NCBI RefSeq assembly: GCF_000266905.1
Contig: NC_018027.1
Location: 5,332,001 to 5,396,000, forward strand
Reading direction: 5' to 3'
Source: Mycolicibacterium chubuense NBB4
GTDB taxonomy: Bacteria > Actinomycetota > Actinomycetes > Mycobacteriales > Mycobacteriaceae
DNA length: 64,000 nt
Part shown: positions 1-9,206 of the stretch, in pieces
Layout of the letters: each line of letters opens with the position of its first letter
Position numbering within the stretch: the first letter of the stretch is position 1
The notes under the pieces: model-generated
What the model was told of the DNA's origin: nothing
Databases searched by the model: none
What the model saw: the letters and a program-made list of their open reading frames with translations, nothing else
Translations under genes and position numbers: made by a program

Positions 1-1
1 C

Positions 2-298
2 GGCGCGGCCTACTCCGACGCCGAACCGGACCCGGTGGCACCGCACGCGGCGCGCGCCGTGGCACACCTGAACGCCGACCACGCCGAGTCGCTGGCGGCG
101 ATGGCCCGCGCGCTCGGCGGCTATCCGGACACCACGGCCGCGACATGCACCGGCGCCGATCGGTACGGCCTGGATCTGCGGCTGACCACCGAGCGGGGGC
201 TGGCCTACACCCGCATCGGCTATCCGACGCCGATCAACGTGATCGACGAATTGCGTTCGGCCGCGGTCGAGTTGACGCGTCGGGCCCGGATGCGCTGA
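2..298 (+). CDS. DUF2470 domain protein, C-terminal part (5' truncated by window edge)
   Basis: The frame is open from the first bases of the window, so the true start lies outside it. The visible 98 residues look like a DUF2470 domain, the C-terminal module often found after a split-barrel (PPOX/HugZ-like) flavin or haem-binding domain. Visible cues are the AHLNADHAESLAAMARALGG helix near the start and the GLAYTRIGYPTPIN strand near the end. The role is probably haem-related or redox, but that is family inference only. The gene ends 15 bp before pyrE on the same strand. A GTG at 35 is in frame but need not be the start. Confidence 0.7.
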   Translation, partial: GAAYSDAEPDPVAPHAARAVAHLNADHAESLAAMARALGGYPDTTAATCTGADRYGLDLRLTTERGLAYTRIGYPTPINVIDELRSAAVELTRRARMR

Positions 299-300
299 AT

Positions 301-306
301 TACCAT
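301..306 (+). promoter_or_regulatory. -10 box (TACCAT) for a leaderless pyrE mRNA
   Basis: TACCAT fits the mycobacterial TAnnnT -10 motif and lies exactly 7 nt before the pyrE ATG, so transcription would start at or next to the A of the start codon. There is no Shine-Dalgarno sequence before this ATG, consistent with leaderless translation. Confidence 0.5.
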
Positions 307-313
307 CTCGCTC

Positions 314-886
314 ATGTCCTCCCGACGCCCGGAAACCTGGCAGGCCGCCTTCGATCTGATCCGCACCCGCGGTCACGAACGGCGCGAAGAGCCCTTCAAG
401 CTCGCCAGCGGCCAGCTCAGCCACGACTACATCGACGGCAAGTACGCGGTCGACACCGGGGAGCGGTTGACGATCGTGTCCCGGGCGGTGGCGGACCTCG
501 CCGCCGAACACGGCATCGAGTTCGACGCGGTGGGCGGGCTCACCATGGGCGCCGACCCGCTGGCGCACGGTGTGGCCATGGTGACGGGCAAGGCGTGGTT
601 CTCGGTGCGCAAGGAGCAGAAGCAGCGAGGCCGCGAGCAGTGGGTCGAGGGCACCCGGCTGAAGGCGGGCGATCGGGTGCTGCTCGTCGACGACGTGATC
701 AGCACCGGCGGGTCGACGGAGCTGGCATTCGACCGGATCGCCCCGCTGGGGGTGGTCGTGACCGGGGTGATCCCGATGGTGGATCGCGGGGACGTCGCCG
801 CCGGACGCTTCGCTAAGCGCGGCGTGCCGTTCCATCCGCTGGTGACCTACCGCGACCTCGGCATCGAGCCGGTCAAGGACGTGTGA
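314..886 (+). CDS. pyrE: Orotate phosphoribosyltransferase
   Basis: A 190-residue type I phosphoribosyltransferase that converts orotate and PRPP to orotidine 5'-phosphate in de novo pyrimidine synthesis (cytoplasm). The PRPP-binding loop VLLVDDVISTGGS is at residues 122-134. The substrate region FKLASGQLSHDYIDGKYA is near residue 28-45, and the flexible catalytic loop with VRKEQKQRGREQ is at 98-109. Length is normal for the actinobacterial form. The ATG start is supported by a -10 box 7 nt upstream. The stop codon lies inside an inverted repeat shared with the convergent ABC operon. Confidence 0.95.
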   Translation: MSSRRPETWQAAFDLIRTRGHERREEPFKLASGQLSHDYIDGKYAVDTGERLTIVSRAVADLAAEHGIEFDAVGGLTMGADPLAHGVAMVTGKAWFSVRKEQKQRGREQWVEGTRLKAGDRVLLVDDVISTGGSTELAFDRIAPLGVVVTGVIPMVDRGDVAAGRFAKRGVPFHPLVTYRDLGIEPVKDV

Positions 887-931
887 ATCCGGCGCGCAAA
901 CGCACCGTGAGCGTGCTCGGGCGCGCCAGAT

Positions 932-934
<3 letters not shown>
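884..934. terminator. Inverted repeat between convergent pyrE and ABC operon
   Basis: Two 14-nt arms (884-897 and 921-934) are complementary with one mismatch, around a 23-nt loop. In minus-strand RNA the mismatch becomes a G-U pair. The TGA of pyrE (884-886) and the TGA of the ABC ATPase gene (932-934) are the outer ends of the two arms, so one hairpin could end transcription from both sides. No U-tract is present, which is usual in mycobacteria. Confidence 0.5.
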
Positions 935-1971
<1,037 letters not shown>

Positions 1972-1975
<4 letters not shown>

Positions 1976-2793
1976 AGGGTCACCCCTGCGTCGTGCGGTG
2001 CACGGTGCCGTCGCCCGCGCGTGACCAGCGACAGCGCGAGCAGCAGCACGAACCCGAACAGCAGCGTGGCCAGCGACGCGGCCACCGAGGTGGGGCCGTT
2101 GCTCTTGCCGATCAGCACGATCTGGACCTGAAGGGTCTCGTAGCCCGACAGCGACGCGATCGTGTACTCGCCGAGCACCACCGCGATCGAGATGAATGCC
2201 GCCGACAGGATCCCCGACCAGATGTTCGGCACGACCACGCGCAGGATCGTGGTGGTCCATCCGGCGCCCAGCGACCGCGCCGCTTCCGACAGCGTCTGCA
2301 GATCGATCGCCGACAGCGCGGCGTCGAGGGCCCGGTACGCGAACGGCAGCACGATGACCACGTACACGAACGTCAGCGTCAGCGGCGACTCGCCCAGGAA
2401 GTAGACGACCCACAGGTAGACGTTGCGCAGTCCGACCACGATCACCAGCGCCGGGATCGTCAGCGGGAGCAGACACAAGAACTCGACCATGCCCCTGGCC
2501 CACGGAGCCCGCAGCCGCACCCAGATCATCGTCGGCACCAGCAGCACCAGCATCGCCGCCACCGTGAACACCGCGAGCAGCAGCGACACCACGATCGCCC
2601 GGTACAGCGCCTCATCGGTGACCAGGTTGGCCCACGCCTGCCCCGTCCGCCCGCTGCCGAGCAGGTTGCGGGTGGAGAAGTCCGCCATCGCGTACAGCGG
2701 GAAACCGAAGAACAGGCCGAAGATCACCCACAGCGCGCCCCGCACCACTACCTGGGGGCCTCTGGCGGGTTTGGCGGCCGTCACGACAGCCAC
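1972..2793 (-). CDS. ABC importer permease (PotC/FbpB-like)
   Basis: A 273-residue inner-membrane permease with about six hydrophobic segments. The cytoplasmic EAA loop EAARSLGAGWTTTILRVVVP, which contacts the ATPase, is in the second half. It belongs to the binding-protein-dependent permease family used for polyamines, iron or phosphonates. It overlaps the preceding permease gene by 13 bp and the ATPase gene by 4 bp, so it is the middle of a tightly coupled operon and would pair with the upstream permease as a heterodimer. Confidence 0.9.
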
Positions 2794-3644
2794 CGCGAGC
2801 TACGGCGCACCAACAGGTTGTAGGCGACCATGACCACCGCGACGACGACGATCATCTCCAGCGCCAGCGCATAGGCGAAGCCCGCCTGACCGAGCACCAC
2901 CTCGCTGACCAGGGACGCGCGGATGAGCAGCGGAAGGATCGGGCTGCCCTGGCTGACGAGTGCCGCGGCGGTGGCATAGGCGGCGAATGCGTTGGCGAAC
3001 AACAACAGTGCCGAGCCGAGGAACGCCGGCGTGAGCAACGGCAGGGCGACCTCGCGCCAGTAGCCCCACGTCGAGGCGCCGAGGCTGACCGCTGCCTCGC
3101 GCCACTGATCGCGCAACCCCTCGAGTGCGGGGACGAAGACGATGACCATCAGCGGGATCTGGAAGTAGGTGTAGACCAGCGTCAAGCCGGCCAGGCCGTA
3201 CAGCCAGCCGGATCCGGCGAGGTTCCACCCGGTCACCTGCTGGACCCACAGGGTCAGCACCCCGTTGAGCCCCACCGTCGCGAGGAACGCGAACGCCAGT
3301 GCCACACCGCCGAATTGGGCGAGCACGCTGCACAGCGACAGCACCGCACGGCGCACCATCGACGCCGGCGGGCTGCTGACGATCAGCCATGCCAGCACCG
3401 CACCGAAGACCGCGCCGAGCAGCGCGGTCGCCGCCGACAGCAGCACGCTGTTGCGCAACGCCGACAACGCGGTGCCGGTGAACAGCGCGGCGATGCGATC
3501 CAGCGAGAACACGCCGTCGACGTAGACCGAACCGACCACGACGGTGACCGTCGGCACGATCAGGAAGATCGCGACGACGGTCAGGAACGGCAGCAGCGGC
3601 AGTGCCGCGGAGACGCGGCTGCGCGCACCCCGCATGTCAGCCAA
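2781..3644 (-). CDS. ABC importer permease (PotB-like)
   Basis: A 287-residue membrane protein with six predicted spans and an EAA loop (REAAVSLGASTWGYWREVALP). It is the partner permease of the next gene in the operon. The short N-terminus before the first span (residues ~13-38) is normal for the family. Its start region overlaps the end of the solute-binding protein gene by 8 bp. The order binding protein, permease, permease, ATPase is that of classical spermidine/putrescine and Fe3+ importers. Confidence 0.9.
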   Translation of the reverse strand: MADMRGARSRVSAALPLLPFLTVVAIFLIVPTVTVVVGSVYVDGVFSLDRIAALFTGTALSALRNSVLLSAATALLGAVFGAVLAWLIVSSPPASMVRRAVLSLCSVLAQFGGVALAFAFLATVGLNGVLTLWVQQVTGWNLAGSGWLYGLAGLTLVYTYFQIPLMVIVFVPALEGLRDQWREAAVSLGASTWGYWREVALPLLTPAFLGSALLLFANAFAAYATAAALVSQGSPILPLLIRASLVSEVVLGQAGFAYALALEMIVVVAVVMVAYNLLVRRSSRWLS

Positions 3645-4773
3645 TCGCGGCGGCCCAGTTCTCCGACAGGTACTTCGAGGCGGCGTTGGTCTGGGCGGGG
3701 GTCGGGACCGTCACCGGGCCGTCCACCACCGGCAACGCGGCAGCCACCGCGGCGTCGAGCGCGCCGCTCGCCTGCATGGTGTCGGCGCGCACCGGCCGCA
3801 CCCCGCCCTGCGCGTAGAGGTTCTGGCCCTCGTCGCTGTAGAGGAACTCCTGCCAGAGCCGGGCGGCCGCAGGATGCGGCGCCTCCTTGTTCACGGCCTG
3901 GTAGTAATAGCCGGCCACCGCGTGCTGCGGGGGCACGAACACCGTCCACGACGGCAGCTTCTTGGTCTCGGCGGAGTTGGTGTAGTTCCAGTCGATCACC
4001 ACCGGCGTCTGACCGGACTCGATGGTCGCCGGAGTCGGGTCGACCGGCAGGAAGTTGCCCGCGGCCTTGAGCTTGCGGAAGAACTCGACGCCGGGAGCGA
4101 TGTCGTCGGCCGAACCGCCTTGCGACAGCGCGACCATCAGCACGCCCGAGAACGCCGCCCCGGCCTGGGTCGGGTCGCCGTTGAGCGCGACCTTGCCCTT
4201 GTACTCGGGCTTGAGGAGGTCGTTGACGTTGGCGACGGGCGGCACCTTGGCGGAATCGAAGCCGATCGACATGTAGCCGCCGTAGTCGTTGACCCAGGTG
4301 CCGTTCGGATCCTTGTACGCGGCCGGGATGTCGTCGAACTTGTCGACCTTGTACGGCGCGAACATCGACGTGTTCGCCAGCGCCACGGACTGGCCCAGGT
4401 CGAACACGTCGGGCGCGCTGCTGCGGCCCTTCTGCTGGTTGGCCGCGTTGATCTCATCCTGGCTCGACGCGTCGGGCTGCGCGGAGTTGACCTTGATGCC
4501 GTACTTGTCCGAGAACGCCTTGATGATCGCCCCGTAGTTGGCCCAATCCGGCGGCAGCGCAATGACATTCAGCTCGCCCTCGCCCTTGGCCGCCTTGACC
4601 AGGCCGTCCATGCCGCCGAAGTCGGCCGCGGAGGTGGCCTCGGCGGCCTTGACGCCGGACTCCGTCTTCGCGCCGGAGTCCCCCTTCTGCGGCGGCGCGC
4701 ACGCGACCGCACCCGTGATCAGGACGGCGGATGCGGCGCAGGCGAGGAATCGGGACAGCATCGAGACGGTCAT
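3637..4773 (-). CDS. ABC importer extracellular solute-binding lipoprotein
   Basis: A 378-residue receptor for the importer. The start ATG at 4773 is preceded by a GGAAGG ribosome site. It gives a basic/hydrophobic signal peptide ending in a relaxed lipobox (ITGAVAC, Cys near residue 24), so the protein should be lipid-anchored outside the membrane. The mature part is a periplasmic-binding-protein type II fold related to PotD and Fe3+/phosphonate receptors: LNVIALPPDWANYG at the start of the fold, PDVFDLGQ, and a Trp/Tyr-rich ligand region (VIDWNYTNSA, GYYYQAVN). First gene of the four-gene operon. The ligand is not identifiable by eye. Confidence 0.88.
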   Translation of the reverse strand: MTVSMLSRFLACAASAVLITGAVACAPPQKGDSGAKTESGVKAAEATSAADFGGMDGLVKAAKGEGELNVIALPPDWANYGAIIKAFSDKYGIKVNSAQPDASSQDEINAANQQKGRSSAPDVFDLGQSVALANTSMFAPYKVDKFDDIPAAYKDPNGTWVNDYGGYMSIGFDSAKVPPVANVNDLLKPEYKGKVALNGDPTQAGAAFSGVLMVALSQGGSADDIAPGVEFFRKLKAAGNFLPVDPTPATIESGQTPVVIDWNYTNSAETKKLPSWTVFVPPQHAVAGYYYQAVNKEAPHPAAARLWQEFLYSDEGQNLYAQGGVRPVRADTMQASGALDAAVAAALPVVDGPVTVPTPAQTNAASKYLSENWAAAIG

Positions 4774-4857
4774 TGCCGAACCTTCCGATGAGCAGGAGTC
4801 TGCGCGGTGGCGCAGCTGTGGCCGTGCTGTGTCATCGCGGTGAACCATATCGGACTC

Positions 4858-4863
4858 TAAGCT
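4858..4863 (+). promoter_or_regulatory. -10 box (TAAGCT) for a leaderless mRNA
   Basis: TAAGCT matches TAnnnT and is exactly 7 nt upstream of the GTG at 4871. No Shine-Dalgarno sequence precedes that GTG. The region also carries the divergent promoter of the ABC operon. Confidence 0.5.
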
Positions 4864-4870
4864 GGTCCGG

Positions 4871-5299
4871 GTGCCACACTTCGAGACCGACGCCGCGGTC
4901 GCGGCGTTCCGGCAAGCGCCGGTGGCGATGCTGGCCACCGTGCGCCCGGACGGCTCCCCCCACGTGGTTCCGGTGGTGTTCGCCGTGCACGAATCCCGCG
5001 TCGACGTCGTCTACACCGCCGTCGACGCGAAGCCGAAGTCGACCCAGCGGCTGGCCCGGCTGGTCAACATCGAGGCCAATCCGGCGGTCAGCCTGCTGTG
5101 CGACCACTACGACGACGACTGGACGCAGCTGTGGTGGGTGCGCGCCGACGGTGTCGCGGCGGTGCACTACAGCGGGCTCGAGATGGCCACCGGGTACACG
5201 TTGCTGCGGCGTAAGTACCGGCAGTACGAGAGGGTCGCGCTGGACGGACCGGTCGTCACCGTCGCGGTGAACCGGTGGGCGTCCTGGTCCGGGGGCTAA
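4871..5299 (+). CDS. PPOX-class F420-dependent enzyme (Rv0121-like)
   Basis: A 142-residue single-domain split-barrel protein of the pyridoxamine 5'-phosphate oxidase-like superfamily. It resembles the Rv0121 group of probable F420-binding reductases by [20 protein letters not shown] at residues 20-40, the [14 protein letters not shown] segment and [12 protein letters not shown]. The probable cofactor is F420 or a flavin, and the physiological substrate is unknown. The GTG start is chosen because a -10 box lies 7 nt upstream and the conserved N-terminus begins here. It converges on the transporter gene downstream with a 4-bp overlap in which CTAA supplies both stops. Confidence 0.85.
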   Translation: MPHFETDAAVAAFRQAPVAMLATVRPDGSPHVVPVVFAVHESRVDVVYTAVDAKPKSTQRLARLVNIEANPAVSLLCDHYDDDWTQLWWVRADGVAAVHYSGLEMATGYTLLRRKYRQYERVALDGPVVTVAVNRWASWSGG

Positions 5300-6213
5300 C
5301 TGCGGTTCGCGGCGTTGTGGCCGGCGGGCACCAGCAGCTCCTCGTAGGCGCCTTCGTCGCGGCCCAGCGCGATGGTGCCCGCCGCCATCGCGGCGGTGGC
5401 GATCGCGATCGCGACCGCGTCCCAGCGGCTGACGTCGAGGTGTTCGCCGAGCACGACCGCGCCGAGCAGCACGGCGATCAAAGGCTCCAGCACCAGCATC
5501 GTCGGCACCGAGGTCTGCAGCGACCCGGCGTGGAAGGCGGACTGCTGCAGCAGCGTGGCCACCACCCCCAGCATCGCCAGCAGGTAGAGCACCGGTGTGG
5601 TCAGCACGGCGCCGGCGCCCTCGTGGACGAGCACGTGCATGACGAGCTTGGTCAGCACCGCGACGACCCCGAACAGCACACCGACGGCGACCGCCAGCAT
5701 CACCGCGCGCCGCCATCCGGGGTTGCGGACCGCGATGATCACGCAGCCGGCCACCGCGGCCGTGCAGACGACGGCCACGACCGCCGACGTCGACAGCGAG
5801 GCCTCGTAGTCGCCGGGCTTGGTCTTCGCCAGGACCAGGAACACCGCGAGCGCGGCCGTTAGCAGCAGCGCCCACATCCACTCGCGGCGGGTGACGCGCC
5901 GGTGGGCCAGCCGCGCGCTCAGCGGCAGCGCGAACAGCAGCGCCGACACCAGGATCGGCTGGACCAGCAGCAGGGATCCGTTGGCCAGGGCCAGCGCCTG
6001 GAACACGTAGCCCGCCACCGCCGCGCCCGTCCCGGCCCACCACAGGGGCCGCCGCACCAGCGTCAGGAACATGACGGTGCTGACGCCCTGCTCTTCGGGG
6101 ACGTCGAGCGTGGCGCGCTGCCGGACCACGATGCCGATGGCGAGGAACACCGCGGCCAGGAGAGCCAGCAGCACCGTCAGTCCATGGCCGATCACCCGAC
6201 TAGGACAGCACAT
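5296..6213 (-). CDS. DMT-superfamily transporter (EamA-like)
   Basis: A 305-residue integral membrane protein with about nine to ten hydrophobic segments arranged as two repeats, as in EamA/DMT exporters. The first repeat ends in a short acidic loop ([10 protein letters not shown]). The second contains the typical [25 protein letters not shown] strand-turn near residue 245-270. The substrate is unknown. Start choice is uncertain: the ATG at 6213 opens the frame, and an in-frame GTG at 6195 just before the first membrane segment is an alternative. It is convergent with the PPOX gene and has no co-directional partner. Confidence 0.85.
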   Translation of the reverse strand: MCCPSRVIGHGLTVLLALLAAVFLAIGIVVRQRATLDVPEEQGVSTVMFLTLVRRPLWWAGTGAAVAGYVFQALALANGSLLLVQPILVSALLFALPLSARLAHRRVTRREWMWALLLTAALAVFLVLAKTKPGDYEASLSTSAVVAVVCTAAVAGCVIIAVRNPGWRRAVMLAVAVGVLFGVVAVLTKLVMHVLVHEGAGAVLTTPVLYLLAMLGVVATLLQQSAFHAGSLQTSVPTMLVLEPLIAVLLGAVVLGEHLDVSRWDAVAIAIATAAMAAGTIALGRDEGAYEELLVPAGHNAANRS

Positions 6214-6298
6214 TCAGACCCCGGACGCCCACTCCGGTCCGGTCTCGACTGATGATCGATCTTGTTTCGCCGCCGGGGAACTGGGCATTATCCAAGCC

Positions 6299-6637
6299 AT
6301 GAATCTGCGACGTCTGCTCATGATCGTCGGGGCGGTGGCTTTGCTGGTGGGTGTGATCGCGCTGCTGGTCCCCGTGTCGGTGTCCGGGCCCGACGGCGAC
6401 ATCGGGTGCGGCAACGGCATCGTCTCGGATCTGTCGCAGGCGCGCGACGCCGACAGCCGCAATCTCGCCAACCTGCCGGTGATCAACCAGATCGTGCCGC
6501 ACCGCGACTTCACCGCCGAGTGCCAGTCGGCGCTGTCGTCGCGGCGGTCGTGGTCGATTCCGGTCGCCGTGATCGGGCTGGTGGTGCTGGCCGGCTCCTT
6601 CTTCGTGGGCGGCCGGGCCGGCCGGGCGTCTCCCTAG
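6299..6637 (+). CDS. Small two-span membrane protein with an exposed cysteine loop
   Basis: A 112-residue protein with a transmembrane segment at residues ~6-28, a ~50-residue loop with two cysteines (DIGCGNGIV and TAECQSAL) and a second span at ~83-103. Mycobacteria carry many such proteins of unknown role, and the two cysteines could form an extracytoplasmic disulfide. The ATG at 6299 is chosen because the membrane helix follows it at once. A CATTAT element 7 nt upstream could serve as a -10 box. No function is proposed. Confidence 0.65.
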   Translation: MNLRRLLMIVGAVALLVGVIALLVPVSVSGPDGDIGCGNGIVSDLSQARDADSRNLANLPVINQIVPHRDFTAECQSALSSRRSWSIPVAVIGLVVLAGSFFVGGRAGRASP

Positions 6638-6641
6638 CGGC

Positions 6642-6929
6642 TCAGGAGGCTTCGCGCCCGTCGACCACCCGCAGGTGCGGACCGGCCGGCGGTTCGGGCG
6701 CGATCTTGTCGTTGACGGTCGCGACCACCGAGTCGAACCGGTTGACCGCGCGGTCGCACAGGCCGCGGACCCGGTCGCCGGCGGTGTCCACCGCGACGTC
6801 GACGTCGTCCGCCGCGCTGAGCAGATGGGCGCGCACGTTGAGCCGGAGCCGCTCGACCGCGCGGCGCATCCGGCGCCGGAGCCGGTCGTCGACCTCGACG
6901 GTGACGTAGGGCAACACCTGAAGCTTCAT
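6642..6929 (-). CDS. Conserved small hypothetical protein (95 aa)
   Basis: A charged protein with an Arg-rich stretch (RLRRRMRRAVERLRLNVRAH, residues 16-36) followed by helical sequence. There is no signal peptide or membrane span. The start is well supported by an AAGGGGAG ribosome site about 7 nt before the ATG. I do not recognise a family. It stands alone between a convergent membrane protein and the co-directional MHS transporter gene. Confidence 0.6.
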   Translation of the reverse strand: MKLQVLPYVTVEVDDRLRRRMRRAVERLRLNVRAHLLSAADDVDVAVDTAGDRVRGLCDRAVNRFDSVVATVNDKIAPEPPAGPHLRVVDGREAS

Positions 6930-6993
6930 CTCGCGTCTCCCCTTCGTGGATACCTGAGCGTTCGCGGATGCCTGGCCCCAGCGTAGCGGCGGG

Positions 6994-8268
6994 TCACGGC
7001 ACCAAAGCCAACGAGCGTCCCGCGGTCTCGCGCATCGCCAGCACCGTCAGCAGCGAGACCACCGCGGCTGCGACCAGATACCAGGCCGGAGCGACGGCGT
7101 TGCCGGTGGTCGCGGTCAGCCACGTGACCACATACGGGGTGGTCCCGCCGAACAGCGCGACGCAGACGTTGTAGCCGACCGAGAAGCCGCTGAACCGCAG
7201 CCGGGTGGCGAACAGTTCCACGCCCGCGGTCACCGCCGCCGACACGTACACCGACTCGATCGCCGCCAGCAGGCAGTGCGCGAGGATCGCGGCGGGCAGC
7301 GATCCGGAGCCGAGCAGCAGGAACAGCGGGTAGCCGAGAACGGCGAACGCGGCGGCCCCGCCGACCAGCAGCGGCCGGCGGCCGATCCGGTCGGACAGCG
7401 CCGCCAGCGGCAGGATCAGCACCAGTGCCACCAGGCAGGCCAGCGTGATCGACAGGAACGCCTCGGACTTGCCGAACTTCAGCGTCTTGATGAAATACGT
7501 TGGCAGGAAGGTGAACACCACGTAGTAGCCGATGTTGAACACGATGAACAGGCCCACCACCGACAGGATCTGCCGCCACGCGGTCGTGACGGCCTCCCGC
7601 AGCGGCGATTCCGCGGTCTGGTCGGCGTCGCTCAACTCGGCGAACTGCGGCGTGTCGCCGAGTCGCAGCCTGATGTAGAGGCCGACCAGGCCCAGCGGGC
7701 CGGCGATCAGGAACGGGATGCGCCAACCGAAGCTCTCCATCGCCGCGGCGGGAAGCAGCGCCTGCAGCAGCGTCACCGTGACCGAGCCGATCAGAAAGCC
7801 CAGCACTCCGGACCACGCCATGAACGTCACGGTGAGTCCGCGTCGCGCGTCGTCGGCGAACTCGGCGAGATACACGGCGCCGCCGCCGTACTCGCCACCG
7901 GCCGAGAAACCCTGCAGACACCTGAGCAGGAGCAGCAGCACGGGCGCGGCCACACCGATGGTGCCGTACGTCGGCAGCACACCGATGCCCAGCGTGGCCG
8001 CCGACATCAGCAGGATCACGATCGCCAGCACCTTCTGGCGGCCGATTCGGTCGCCGAGGGGACCGAACACGAACCCGCCCAGCGGACGCATGAAGAACGC
8101 CGCGGCGAAGATCGCGAACGTGTTGAGCAACGCGGCGGTCTCGTCGCCCTGCGGGAAGAAGTGCGCGGCGATGAACGTCGCGAGGAACCCGTAGATCGCG
8201 AAGTCGAACCACTCGACCGCGTTGCCGATGGACGCGCCGGTCACCACGGCGCGAAGGTCGGACCGCAT
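6994..8268 (-). CDS. MFS metabolite:H+ symporter (MHS family)
   Basis: A 424-residue twelve-span transporter of the metabolite:H+ symporter branch that includes ProP, KgtP and ShiA. Diagnostic are [23 protein letters not shown] at residues 16-38, [22 protein letters not shown] (the loop 2-3 motif) and [23 protein letters not shown]. The likely substrate is a carboxylate, betaine or amino acid, and sequence alone does not decide. An upstream CGGGAGGC gives a good ribosome site for the ATG at 8268. The gene is monocistronic, with no neighbouring catabolic enzyme. Confidence 0.9.
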   Translation of the reverse strand: MRSDLRAVVTGASIGNAVEWFDFAIYGFLATFIAAHFFPQGDETAALLNTFAIFAAAFFMRPLGGFVFGPLGDRIGRQKVLAIVILLMSAATLGIGVLPTYGTIGVAAPVLLLLLRCLQGFSAGGEYGGGAVYLAEFADDARRGLTVTFMAWSGVLGFLIGSVTVTLLQALLPAAAMESFGWRIPFLIAGPLGLVGLYIRLRLGDTPQFAELSDADQTAESPLREAVTTAWRQILSVVGLFIVFNIGYYVVFTFLPTYFIKTLKFGKSEAFLSITLACLVALVLILPLAALSDRIGRRPLLVGGAAAFAVLGYPLFLLLGSGSLPAAILAHCLLAAIESVYVSAAVTAGVELFATRLRFSGFSVGYNVCVALFGGTTPYVVTWLTATTGNAVAPAWYLVAAAVVSLLTVLAMRETAGRSLALVP

Positions 8269-8314
8269 CGGATGCCTCCCGAATTTAAGCGGGGCGCTGA
8301 GTATTTCGCTTACC

Positions 8315-8334
8315 GGGCCGCGGTGTCACGGCCC
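8315..8334 (-). terminator. Short GC hairpin downstream of the coiled-coil gene
   Basis: Six-base arms (8315-8320 and 8329-8334) around an 8-nt loop lie 35 bp beyond the stop codon of the gene ending at 8369. No U-tract. The position fits a weak terminator between two co-directional genes. Confidence 0.3.
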
Positions 8335-8368
8335 TTCGGGAACATATCGCGCAGCGCGTCGTCGGCGC

Positions 8369-9205
8369 TCAGCCGCCCGCCTCCGCCAGACGTGTCCTGG
8401 CCGCCTTCACCGCGCCCGCGGCGTCGTGGCCGGTCCGTTTGGCGGCGTCGTAGGCGTCCTCGGCGGCGGTGAGCGCGGCCTCGGCGTCGGCGAGTCGGCG
8501 GCGGGCGTCCTGGTGGCGCAGCCGGGCGGTGGCGAGGTCGGCCTGCAGCTCCCTGATCGCGCCGTCGGCCTCGGCTTTGGCGCGCTCGGCCGCCGCCAGC
8601 GCCGCACGGGCCTCCCGCCGGCGCCGGTCCGCTTCACCCGTCCGCTCGGGCGGGGGCCTGCGGCCGGGCTCGGGGGCGGTCTTGGGGGCGGCCTTGGCCT
8701 TCTTCTCGGCGGAAACCGCTGCAGTGAAACCGAATTCGCCGAACCCCGACCACTGTTCGGCCTTGGTGAGTCGTCCGAGCCGGCCGGCCACCGCCGGATC
8801 GGCGATCGCGGCCTGCAGGGTGGCGGTGACGTCATCGCGCAGCGCGGCGGACGGCTCGGCGAGCCCCGCGGTGCGGAAACCGCTGCGCGCCAGGTCGTCG
8901 ACGAGCTTGCGCTGCTGCGCGGTCAGGGCGCGGATCGCCTCCCCGTCCATCGCGGCGTGCGCGTCCCGCAGCTGCGACCCCAGCTCGCCGAGCGCCGAGC
9001 GGGCATCACCGCGCAGCGCGAGGAGGTTGACGACCCACGCCGCCGTCGTCGGTTTCCGGCTGGCGCCGATGCGCTTGGCCGCCTCGGCGTCGCCGGCCTT
9101 CCTCGCCGTGCGGGCCAACTCGGTGCGCAGCGCGGTGAAATCCTCCGGACGCGCCGAATACAACTCGTCGAGCTTTTCCTCGATCCCGAACCCGGTGTCA
9201 GCCAC
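8369..9205 (-). CDS. Hypothetical protein with C-terminal coiled coil
   Basis: A 278-residue protein without signal peptide or membrane span. Residues ~1-150 are helical and mixed-charge (IEEKLDELYSARPEDFTALRTELART). A Pro-rich linker (PEPGRRPPPERTGEADRRRR) separates this from a long Ala/Arg/Glu-rich coiled coil at ~185-278. Similar proteins are annotated as conserved hypothetical in mycobacteria and I do not know a function. The GTG at 9205 is the only start that keeps the conserved N-terminus. It is 1 bp from the divergent kup start, and a GATAGT element 7 nt upstream (9213-9218) could make the message leaderless. Confidence 0.7.
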   Translation of the reverse strand: MADTGFGIEEKLDELYSARPEDFTALRTELARTARKAGDAEAAKRIGASRKPTTAAWVVNLLALRGDARSALGELGSQLRDAHAAMDGEAIRALTAQQRKLVDDLARSGFRTAGLAEPSAALRDDVTATLQAAIADPAVAGRLGRLTKAEQWSGFGEFGFTAAVSAEKKAKAAPKTAPEPGRRPPPERTGEADRRRREARAALAAAERAKAEADGAIRELQADLATARLRHQDARRRLADAEAALTAAEDAYDAAKRTGHDAAGAVKAARTRLAEAGG

Positions 9206-9206
9206 A